Assembly (NCBI RefSeq): GCF_001715975.1
Contig: NZ_MARB01000020.1
Coordinates: 1-64,000 of the forward strand
Direction: 5' to 3'
Source: Candidatus Thiodiazotropha endolucinida
Lineage (GTDB): Bacteria; Pseudomonadota; Gammaproteobacteria; Chromatiales; Chromatiaceae
DNA: 64,000 bases
In this document: piece after piece, positions 44,461 to 51,134 of the stretch
Numbering within the stretch: position 1 is the stretch's first letter
Layout: every line of letters begins with the position of its first letter
Position numbers and translations under genes: made by a program
The notes under the pieces: generated by a model
Database searches by the model: none
What the model saw: only the letters and a program-made list of their open reading frames with translations
What the model was told of the DNA's origin: nothing

Positions 44461-46182
44461 ATGAGTAACAGAATCGTCGTTGACCCCATCACCAGAATAG
44501 AAGGTCATCTGCGTATCGAGGCCCAGATGGATGGTGATCAGATAGCCAGTGCTTATTCATCGGGGACCATGGTTCGCGGCATCGAAATCATACTCAAGGG
44601 TCGGGATCCCCGGGATGCCTGGGCCTTTACGCAGCGTATATGCGGTGTCTGCACCCTGGTGCATGGAATCGCTTCGGTACGCGCGGTTGAAGATGCCCTC
44701 AACTATCCGATTCCGCCGAATGCACAGCTGATACGTAATCTCATGATCGGCGCCCAGTATATCCATGATCATGTGATGCATTTCTATCACCTGCATGCCC
44801 TGGATTGGGTGGACGTGGTTTCAGCACTCTCCGCCGACCCCGGCGAGACTGCTGCGCTGGCCCAGTCTATCAGCAATTGGCCGAAGGCGTCTCCGGGCTA
44901 TTTCTCGGATGTAAAAAAGAAGCTGAAGGGATTTGTCGATGCCGGGCAGTTGGGTATTTTCGCCAAGGCCTATTGGGGACACGAGGTCTACAAGCTGCCG
45001 CCGGCGGCGAATCTGATGGCGGTTGCCCACTATCTGGAGGCCCTTGAGTGGCAGCGCGACGTTGTCAAGCTGCATGCCATCTTCGGCGGCAAGAATCCCC
45101 ATCCCAACTTTCTGGTGGGTGGTGTGGCATCCGCCATCGATCTCAATTCCGACTCGGCCATCAACAGCAAGAAACTCTCTCAGGTACAAAACGTCATCAA
45201 CAAGATGCGTGAATTTACCGACCAGGTCTATGTGCCCGATACGCTGGCGGTTGCGAGCTTCTACAAGGATTGGGGCGAGCGGGGAGAGGGATTGGGTAAC
45301 TTCCTCTGCTACGGCGACCTGCCCGCCACTTCCATGGATGAGCCAGACAGTTTCTTCTTCCCAAGCGGCGTCATCCTGGACAGGGATATCTCAACCGTGC
45401 ATCCATTGGATCTGAACAATGCTGAAGAGATACAGGAGCATATTGCACACTCATGGTACGACTACAGCAAGGGTAAGGATCAGGGTCTGCATCCTTATGA
45501 GGGCGAAACATCACTCAACTATACTGGCCCCGAACCCCCCTATGAGCATCTGAACGTGGAGGAGTCCTACTCCTGGTTGAAGGCGCCGCGATGGAAGGGC
45601 AAGTCCGTTGAAGTGGGACCGTTGGCACGCGTCCTGATGTTGTACGCCAAGGGACATGAGCAGACCCGGGAATTGGTCAACATGACCCTGAGCAAGCTGG
45701 AACTGCCGACCCGTGCACTCTTCTCAACCCTTGGCAGAACCGCTGCCAGAACCCTCGAAACCAAGATCCTGGCGGACGCGATGCAGGGTTGGTACGACCA
45801 GCTGATCGCCAATATCAAGGCGGGAGATACCAAGACCTTCAACGAATCCCTGTGGGAGCCCGCCACCTGGCCGAATCAATGCAAGGGAGTGGGATTCATG
45901 GAAGCACCCCGTGGCGCACTGGGACACTGGATCGTTATCGAGAATGGCAAGATTGCCAACTATCAAGCGGTGGTGCCGAGCACCTGGAACGCCGGGCCAC
46001 GGGACAGTACCGGTCAGGCCGGCGCATACGAGGCAGCGTTGCAGGATAACCACCAGCTCGCTGATGTAAAACAACCGGTGGAGATTCTGAGGACCATACA
46101 CAGCTTCGACCCCTGTATTGCCTGTGCGGTCCACCTGTCGGATGAAGACGGTGAGGAGATGTTGCAGGTGAAGGTGAAATAA
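44461..46182 (+). CDS. hynL: [NiFe] hydrogenase large subunit, Isp type
   Basis: 573-residue nickel-iron catalytic subunit. The N-terminal metal motif is RICGVC (C61, C64). The C-terminal motif is DPCIACAVH (C552, C555), with a 15-residue tail after H558 that the upstream endopeptidase should remove. ITRIEGHLRIEAQ at the N-terminus is standard. The gene is 65 bases after isp2, with a purine-rich GGAGACGAGAGA ribosome binding site, and is followed by a rho-independent terminator at 46211-46243. Membrane-bound respiratory or reversible H2 metabolism is inferred from the isp genes. Confidence 0.96.
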   Translation: MSNRIVVDPITRIEGHLRIEAQMDGDQIASAYSSGTMVRGIEIILKGRDPRDAWAFTQRICGVCTLVHGIASVRAVEDALNYPIPPNAQLIRNLMIGAQYIHDHVMHFYHLHALDWVDVVSALSADPGETAALAQSISNWPKASPGYFSDVKKKLKGFVDAGQLGIFAKAYWGHEVYKLPPAANLMAVAHYLEALEWQRDVVKLHAIFGGKNPHPNFLVGGVASAIDLNSDSAINSKKLSQVQNVINKMREFTDQVYVPDTLAVASFYKDWGERGEGLGNFLCYGDLPATSMDEPDSFFFPSGVILDRDISTVHPLDLNNAEEIQEHIAHSWYDYSKGKDQGLHPYEGETSLNYTGPEPPYEHLNVEESYSWLKAPRWKGKSVEVGPLARVLMLYAKGHEQTRELVNMTLSKLELPTRALFSTLGRTAARTLETKILADAMQGWYDQLIANIKAGDTKTFNESLWEPATWPNQCKGVGFMEAPRGALGHWIVIENGKIANYQAVVPSTWNAGPRDSTGQAGAYEAALQDNHQLADVKQPVEILRTIHSFDPCIACAVHLSDEDGEEMLQVKVK

Positions 46183-46210
46183 AGATACAACTTTTCCCTT
46201 GTAAGTTTAT

Positions 46211-46243
46211 GCCTCTGTCTGTTGTATAGGCAGGGGCTTTTTT
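46211..46243 (+). terminator. Rho-independent terminator after hynL
   Basis: GCCTCTG (46211-46217) pairs with CAGGGGC (46231-46237), seven pairs with one G·T, with a 13-base loop and a run of six T (46238-46243). It lies 28 bases after the hynL stop and ends the hydrogenase operon. Confidence 0.8.
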
Positions 46244-46272
46244 AGTCGTTTGCAACCCGATTGAATGAATAT

Positions 46273-46456
46273 CCGCAAATGAACGCGAATCACCGCGAAG
46301 AAACGCAAATATGTTGCTAGTTTTTTTGTACCATCCCTAGTACCTATGCTGCTCCGTGGGAACAACATAAACCTATATAAAAGGAGCCTCTGAATTTTTT
46401 TATAGAGGTTCATAAACAATTGGCGATCATTTGCGGTGATTCGCGTTCATTCGCGG
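46273..46456. repeat. Inverted pair of phased CGCAAAT-type repeats after hynL
   Basis: The left arm 46273-46310 has units CGCAAATGAA, CGCGAATCAC, CGCGAAGAAA and CGCAAAT, exactly 10 bases apart. The right arm about 46430-46456 is its reverse complement over 27 bases with two differences. The intervening ~120 bases are AT-rich and contain a hairpin formed by GAGCCTCT and AGAGGTTC. It makes up much of the 440-base gap between hynL and the cytochrome b gene, where no gene is seen. Confidence 0.8.
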
Positions 46457-46622
46457 CTTTCTATTTCAAACAGGCCATATTCACTATCAGATTTTCAGGT
46501 GTAGGGTGCGGCTTGCCGCACCGCACCGTTCAGTTCGCTCAAACCGAAAAGCCGATTTTCAGCTTGGTTTCATCTACCTCTGTCATGCTCTCCCTCAACA
46601 CGATGGATTCGAGAGAGATACG

Positions 46623-47186
46623 ATGAACGGTCAAGATGAAATAAAAGTCTGGGACCCGCTGGTCAGGTTGTTTCATTGGAGCCTGGTGGGTGCATTCGCA
46701 GTTGCATGGCTGACAGAGGACGAGTGGATGGGATTGCATGCCAATGCAGGTTATCTGATCGCCGCGCTGTTGCTGTTTCGCCTGGTATGGGGTGTTTTAG
46801 GCACCCGTTACGCGCGCTTCACCGACTTTGTCAAATCCCCACCCACTGTTGTCGGCTATCTGCGGGATCTCGTTCAGTTACGTGCCGAACGTACCCTTGG
46901 GCACAATCCTGCCGGTGGTGCGATGATCGTCGCATTGCTGACAACACTCCTGATAACCACGTTGACCGGTTTACTTGCATACGGCGCCACCGGTGCGGGG
47001 CCGTTGGCCGATATGTTCTTTTCCGGCACCGCTTATGGCAGTGAATTCCTGGAAGAGGTGCATGAGTTCTTTGCCAACTTCACGCTTTTTCTCGTAGTGG
47101 TACATCTGATCGGTGTGGGATTCGGTTCAATGTTCCATCGGGAAAATCTGGTGCGTGCAATGATTACCGGCAGTAAACGTGTATGA
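46623..47186 (+). CDS. Cytochrome b561-like membrane protein
   Basis: 187-residue membrane protein with four hydrophobic segments and helix histidines expected to bind heme b: VRLFHWSLVGAFAVAWL, LHANAGYLIAALLLFRLVW, IVALLTTLLITTLTGLLA and LVVVHLIGVGF. The C-terminal half contains EFLEEVHEFFANFTLF. It belongs to the Ni/Fe-hydrogenase/b561-type cytochrome b superfamily. The ATG at 46623 is the first Met giving the family N-terminus DEIKVWDPLVRLFHW; the open frame extends further upstream through the repeat region, which is not expected to be translated. Together with the next two genes it forms the cytochrome b/SHP/DHC set known from Rhodobacter. Confidence 0.9.
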   Translation: MNGQDEIKVWDPLVRLFHWSLVGAFAVAWLTEDEWMGLHANAGYLIAALLLFRLVWGVLGTRYARFTDFVKSPPTVVGYLRDLVQLRAERTLGHNPAGGAMIVALLTTLLITTLTGLLAYGATGAGPLADMFFSGTAYGSEFLEEVHEFFANFTLFLVVVHLIGVGFGSMFHRENLVRAMITGSKRV

Positions 47187-47239
47187 CCGGTTTTAGAAAA
47201 CTGCTTTCGAAAGATGCTTATGTGTTGGAGACATGACTA

Positions 47240-47632
47240 ATGAAATCGATCTTATTCTCATTACTGTTCTTAAGTGCTGCTGCTCTGCAGGCGAACACCC
47301 TGGATAACATGTTCAAGTCGTTTCAGGCAAACGGGGCCGGACCTTTTTCCGCTGAACAGGGACGTGATGCCTGGGCACGCGCGGTCATCGATAAAAAAAG
47401 CGGGAAAGCCAGGTCATGCAGTGATTGCCATGGTGATGACCCAAGCAAGGCAGGCAAGCATATTAAGACGGGTAAACGAATTGAACCGATGGCGCCATCT
47501 GCTATCCCGGAGCGCTTGAGTGATCCGAAAAAAATCAACAAATGGTTCAAGCGCAACTGTAAATGGACATGGGGAAGGATATGCACACCCCAGGAGAAAG
47601 GTGATCTCCTGCTATATCTTCAAAAATATTAG
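47240..47632 (+). CDS. DUF1924 monoheme cytochrome c (SHP-like)
   Basis: 130-residue exported protein with a signal peptide (ILFSLLFLSAAALQA). One heme-c site, CSDCHG at about residues 60-65. The rest matches DUF1924/sphaeroides heme protein: FSAEQGRDAW near the N-terminus, IEPMAPSAIPERLSDPKKINKWFKRNC and a final GDLLLYLQKY. SHP proteins can bind oxygen or other ligands at the heme. The two cysteines in KRNCKWTWGRIC may form a disulfide. It precedes the diheme cytochrome by 11 bases. Confidence 0.9.
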   Translation: MKSILFSLLFLSAAALQANTLDNMFKSFQANGAGPFSAEQGRDAWARAVIDKKSGKARSCSDCHGDDPSKAGKHIKTGKRIEPMAPSAIPERLSDPKKINKWFKRNCKWTWGRICTPQEKGDLLLYLQKY

Positions 47633-47643
47633 TGAGGTAAATT

Positions 47644-48243
47644 ATGAAGACTAAAATATTCTGGATGTTGCTTGCTTCACTGTTTGCATTGACGATGCTG
47701 GGAAATGGACTCGTCTTGGCTGATCGTGACAGGTCGGAAGAGGATGACGACGACTGGGATGAACAGTTGTTTCGTAATTGGTTTAAATCGGCAAACAAAC
47801 CGAACCACAATCAATATAGCCAGCTCTACCAAGAGGAGTGCGGCAGTTGTCATTTTCCCTATCAGCCCGTATTTCTTCCGGCAGCGTCATGGCGGACAAT
47901 GATGGGAAAACTGGATGAACACTTTGGCGAAAATGCAGAGCTATCGGCGGAGGATCAAGCAACTCTATCGAGCTACCTGATTTCGAACGCGGCAGACAAG
48001 GTCAACAGAGAGATACCCAATAAGGTAATGTGGTCATTGCGATCTTCGCCTGTGCCGGAACGAATTACAGAAACCGGTTTTTTCAAGCATGAGCACAATG
48101 AAATACCTTATTCTGTAAGGAATAAGAAAAGTGGCGAAAAGCTCACTTTCAGTAACTGCGACAGCTGTCATAAAAAGGCGTTGCAGGGATCCTATAACGA
48201 ACACGAAATCATTATTCCGGGAATCGGTCGTTGGGACGATTAG
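47644..48243 (+). CDS. Diheme cytochrome c (DHC-like)
   Basis: 199-residue periplasmic protein with a signal sequence (MLLASLFALTMLGNGLVLA). An acidic linker follows (RSEEDDDDWDEQ), then CGSCHFPYQPVFLPAASWRTMM around residues 66-85 and CDSCHKKALQGSYNEHEI around 176-195, two heme-c sites. This is the Dihaem_cytC family pattern: DHC donates electrons to SHP and a cytochrome b in Rhodobacter. It lies 11 bases after the SHP-like gene, so they are cotranscribed. The physiological partner is not known. Confidence 0.92.
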   Translation: MKTKIFWMLLASLFALTMLGNGLVLADRDRSEEDDDDWDEQLFRNWFKSANKPNHNQYSQLYQEECGSCHFPYQPVFLPAASWRTMMGKLDEHFGENAELSAEDQATLSSYLISNAADKVNREIPNKVMWSLRSSPVPERITETGFFKHEHNEIPYSVRNKKSGEKLTFSNCDSCHKKALQGSYNEHEIIIPGIGRWDD

Positions 48244-48305
48244 TGTGTTTTCGACTGCCGGTGAAGTTATACTGCGGGCACTCAAGCCTGTTCTGATCTA
48301 TCAAG

Positions 48306-48620
48306 ATGGTAAGCATGCTGTATAAATCAACTGTTAAAACACTGCTCATGATGGTCCTCGTGGTCTCCACTCTGTCACTGGCAGATGAGGGTTATGAGGA
48401 GGCGAGACGGCTTACTGAGTCTAGTACTATATTGCCCTTCGAGGATCTGCTTCCGACTATTCAGGCAGTGCAGCCTGGCAGGATTCTTGAACTGGAGTTG
48501 GAACGTGAAGAGGGGGATTATATTTACGAGATAGAGATTCTCGATGAGCAGGGAGCGGTGTGGGAATTCAAAGTGGATGCTGCCACGGGTGAAATTCTGG
48601 AACGTGAACTGGAGGATTGA
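48306..48620 (+). CDS. Small exported PepSY-domain protein
   Basis: 104-residue protein with an N-terminal signal (TVKTLLMMVLVVSTLSLA) followed by a single PepSY domain: ILPFEDLLPTIQAVQPGRILELELEREEGDYIYEIEILDEQG-type sequence, of which EDLLPTI, ELELEREEGDYIYEI and VDAATGEIL are the conserved elements. PepSY proteins of this kind often precede PhoP/PhoQ-like systems and may inhibit a periplasmic protein. The stop overlaps or nearly abuts the response-regulator start. Two ATG options (48306 and 48315) are possible. Confidence 0.85.
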   Translation: MVSMLYKSTVKTLLMMVLVVSTLSLADEGYEEARRLTESSTILPFEDLLPTIQAVQPGRILELELEREEGDYIYEIEILDEQGAVWEFKVDAATGEILERELED

Positions 48621-48622
48621 TC

Positions 48623-49291
48623 TTGCGTTTGTTGCTGGTTGAAGATGATGATCTCCTTGTGACTTCTTTGAAGCACGACCTGGAGCGGCAGGGATTTGCC
48701 GTCGACCACGCCCATGAAGGCATCGAAGCGGAGTTCATGGGCGATAACATGGCGTATGATCTTATTGTCCTGGACCTTGGACTGCCCAACCGCTCCGGTC
48801 TGGACGTGTTGAAGAACTGGCGGGCACGGGATAACCGTACACCGGTGATTATTCTCACCGGGCGGGATGCCTGGCATGAGCGAGTGGAGGGATTCAAGGC
48901 AGGCGCGGATGACTATCTCGGCAAGCCGTTTCATATCGAAGAGCTTGTGGTGCGTTTGCAGGCGCTGATCCGCCGCAGTCACGAGCTGGTCGGCGCCAGC
49001 CTGAAGTCAGGTGGCCTGGAACTGGATGAGGAGAGACAACAGGTCATACTGCCCGATCAACAACGGCTTGAGCTTACCGGCACTGAATTTCGACTGCTTC
49101 GCTGCTTTATCCTCAACAAGGGCAAGATACTCTCTAAAACACGGCTGACGGAACATGTCTATGAACAGGACTTTGATCGAGACAGCAATCTGATTGAAGT
49201 CTATATTCGCCGTTTACGTGACAAGCTGGGTAATCAGGTGATCGAAACCCGTCGCGGACAGGGTTATATTTATGTCGGTATTGAGCAGTAA
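48623..49291 (+). CDS. OmpR/PhoP-type response regulator
   Basis: 222-residue DNA-binding regulator. The receiver domain (residues 1-115) has LLVEDDDLL, DLIVLDLGLPNRSG with the phospho-acceptor Asp at 51, and GKPF at ~100. The winged-helix domain begins LTGTEFRLLRCF, RDSNLIEVYIRRLRDKLG and ends TRRGQGYIYVG. TTG at 48623 was chosen because GGAGG lies seven bases upstream and the product then begins MRLLLVEDD, as in family members; TTG at 48617 is too close to that site. It overlaps the sensor kinase by 20 bases. Confidence 0.93.
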   Translation: MRLLLVEDDDLLVTSLKHDLERQGFAVDHAHEGIEAEFMGDNMAYDLIVLDLGLPNRSGLDVLKNWRARDNRTPVIILTGRDAWHERVEGFKAGADDYLGKPFHIEELVVRLQALIRRSHELVGASLKSGGLELDEERQQVILPDQQRLELTGTEFRLLRCFILNKGKILSKTRLTEHVYEQDFDRDSNLIEVYIRRLRDKLGNQVIETRRGQGYIYVGIEQ

Positions 49292-50612
49292 CTCCCTCGA
49301 ACACCGTCTCCACCTTGGGTTGGCGCTCACCCTCATCGTGCTGATGGGGTTATTATGGCTACTCGGCGCCAGGTCTATCGAAACCCTCACAGAGGATTTT
49401 ATCGCCTCCAGACTTGAGCACGACAGTGAGGCTTTGCTGAGTGCGATGATCATCAAGCAGCAACATCTCAAGGTCCGGCCTTCACGTATCAACCAAATCT
49501 ATCATCGTCCCTATTCAGGTCACTACTATCTCGTTCACCAGCAGGATGGCGTTGAACTTACATCGCGTTCACTGTGGGACTTCAAACTTCAGGTGCCGAC
49601 ATTGAAGCTAGGAGAAAAGAGGCGTATCCACATACCTGGGCCGGATAAACAACAGTTGTTGGTATATGTTGCCGGCTTCAGAAAGCAGGGACAGGATTTG
49701 ACTGTGGCGGTAGCGGAGGACCTCATGCCGATAAAACAGCAACGGGATCTTTTTCTGCGCAACTTTGCCATATTGGCAATGGTGGGATTGGTCACGCTTT
49801 TGCTGGTTCAGGGTATGGTTGTCAGGCAGGCCTTCCGTCGTATAGAGCCCTTGCGGGAGGAGGTCAAAAGTCTGGCCACAGGGGATGAGAAATCACTCAG
49901 TGAAGACGTTCCGGATGAGATCTTTCCCCTGGTCAGGGAGATCAATCATCTGTTGCAGTTGCTTTCGAGACGCAATCTACGATCCCGAAATGCCCTGGGC
50001 AATCTCGCCCATGCATTGAAAGGCCCCATGAACCTGCTGACACATTACTTTGACAAATCGACAGCTAGTGAAAACCGTATTGACAGCACGCTGGCCGGCC
50101 AGCAGGTTGAGAGGGTCAGGCTATTGATCGATAGAGAGCTCAAACGCGCCCGCATTGCGGGCAGCGGCACTACAAGCCAAAGGTTCGATCCACAACTCGA
50201 TCTAATGGATTTGGTGACTGTCTTAAAGCAGATCTATAGGGATAAACAACTGTCTGTAGAGGCCGTCACAGCAAGAGGTCAATCACCATACGGAGACCGT
50301 GAGGATATTCTTGAATTATTGGGTAACTTGCTTGACAACGCATGTAAATGGGCAAAAAGCAGGGTTCGCTGCACCATTTCCGGAAAAGAGCATTTGCGGA
50401 TTGTTGTCGAAGACGATGGTGCGGGGCTGGCGGATGAGGATGTCACCAGACTGACAGCACGCGGTAGTCGCCTGGATGAAAACAGAGAGGGGCAGGGGCT
50501 GGGTCTGGCGATCGTGTCCGATGTGGTCAGTCTGTATGACGGTGAGTTGGTCTTCGACCGGTCACCGGAAATGCGTGGGCTCAGAGTCAGCGTGGTGTTA
50601 AACCGTTTATAA
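49272..50612 (+). CDS. PhoQ-like sensor histidine kinase
   Basis: 446-residue membrane kinase. The first transmembrane helix is LALTLIVLMGLLWLLGA; a periplasmic region of about 140 residues follows; the second transmembrane helix is ILAMVGLVTLLLVQGMV near residue 175. HAMP-like and dimerisation regions follow, with LAHALKGPMNLL holding the phosphorylated histidine, NLLDNACKWA (N box), DDGAGLADEDV and GQGLGLAIVSDVV (G boxes). The histidine box LAHALKGP fits the PhoQ type. With the PepSY gene and response regulator it forms one cassette. Given the preceding genes it may control the cytochrome cluster; that is inference. Confidence 0.9.
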   Translation: MSVLSSNSLEHRLHLGLALTLIVLMGLLWLLGARSIETLTEDFIASRLEHDSEALLSAMIIKQQHLKVRPSRINQIYHRPYSGHYYLVHQQDGVELTSRSLWDFKLQVPTLKLGEKRRIHIPGPDKQQLLVYVAGFRKQGQDLTVAVAEDLMPIKQQRDLFLRNFAILAMVGLVTLLLVQGMVVRQAFRRIEPLREEVKSLATGDEKSLSEDVPDEIFPLVREINHLLQLLSRRNLRSRNALGNLAHALKGPMNLLTHYFDKSTASENRIDSTLAGQQVERVRLLIDRELKRARIAGSGTTSQRFDPQLDLMDLVTVLKQIYRDKQLSVEAVTARGQSPYGDREDILELLGNLLDNACKWAKSRVRCTISGKEHLRIVVEDDGAGLADEDVTRLTARGSRLDENREGQGLGLAIVSDVVSLYDGELVFDRSPEMRGLRVSVVLNRL

Positions 50613-50681
50613 CAGGATAGCGTGCGTCAACCAGCTGTATTGTTGAAACTGGCATATACTGAGGGTAATGTTTGTACGTTA

Positions 50682-50908
50682 GGGCCTGTTAACACTAATC
50701 CAATCGACTCTGCTGGAGCTGTTTTTTTACCCAGCAAGGCAGAATGAGCGAGGTTTAGCCATGCTAAATGAGCGAATGATTACGCTGCTGGGTGGAAAAA
50801 CAGCCCCAGCCCTTCGGGTTGCGCCCCGAAGGAAGTGCCCTTGGGGTGCGCCTCGATTGGCGCATTTTCAGACACAACAGAGCCGATTGGATTAGTGTTA
50901 ACAGGCCC
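50682..50908. mobile_element. Full-length palindromic MITE-like element
   Basis: The left end reads GGGCCTGTTAACACTAATCC and the right end mirrors it, giving a 25-base perfect inverted repeat with TA on both sides (50680-50681 and 50909-50910), the target-site duplication typical of Tc1/mariner/IS630 elements. Internally, AGCTGTTTTTTTACCCAGC pairs with GCTGGGTGGAAAAACAGC, and CGCCCCGAAGG with CCTTGGGGTGCG. Length is 227 bases, with no transposase. Related pieces occur at 1-124 and 2742-2910. It occupies most of the 310-base gap between the sensor kinase and the small membrane protein, whose ribosome binding site begins where the element ends. Confidence 0.8.
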
Positions 50909-50922
50909 TAAGGACGGTGAGT

Positions 50923-51123
50923 ATGAACCGATCAACCCAAACACGACAAAGACTTGCCGGTGTGACACTGCTCGGATCTTTGCTCTTCTTTTCGCCTGTA
51001 CTCACCTTGTTTGACAAGGCCTCCGAGTGGGCCGGCATTCCCATCAGCTACCTCTACCTCTTTGGCATCTGGTTGGCCTTGATTTTGTTGGCTGCGTGGA
51101 CAGTCGAGGGTAGAAAACACTAA
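50923..51123 (+). CDS. Small two-helix membrane protein upstream of the symporter-kinase
   Basis: 66-residue protein, with two hydrophobic segments: LAGVTLLGSLLFFSPVLTLF and YLYLFGIWLALILLAAW, separated by a short polar turn. No named domain is recognised. Placed 11 bases before a CbrA/CrbS-like symporter-kinase, it resembles the small coupled membrane protein CbrX found upstream of cbrA in Pseudomonas in size and position. The ATG at 50923 has AGGA eight bases upstream; GTG at 50917 would add two residues. Its ribosome binding site overlaps the right flank of the MITE-like element, so that insertion has replaced the original upstream region. Confidence 0.7.
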   Translation: MNRSTQTRQRLAGVTLLGSLLFFSPVLTLFDKASEWAGIPISYLYLFGIWLALILLAAWTVEGRKH

Positions 51124-51134
51124 CGGTAGGCAGC

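Noticed and set aside
50679-50911. Replication origin, attachment site or CRISPR leader because of the large palindrome
   Set aside because: Perfect terminal inverted repeats with TA flanks, and related copies at 1-124 and 2742-2910, fit a small transposable element better.
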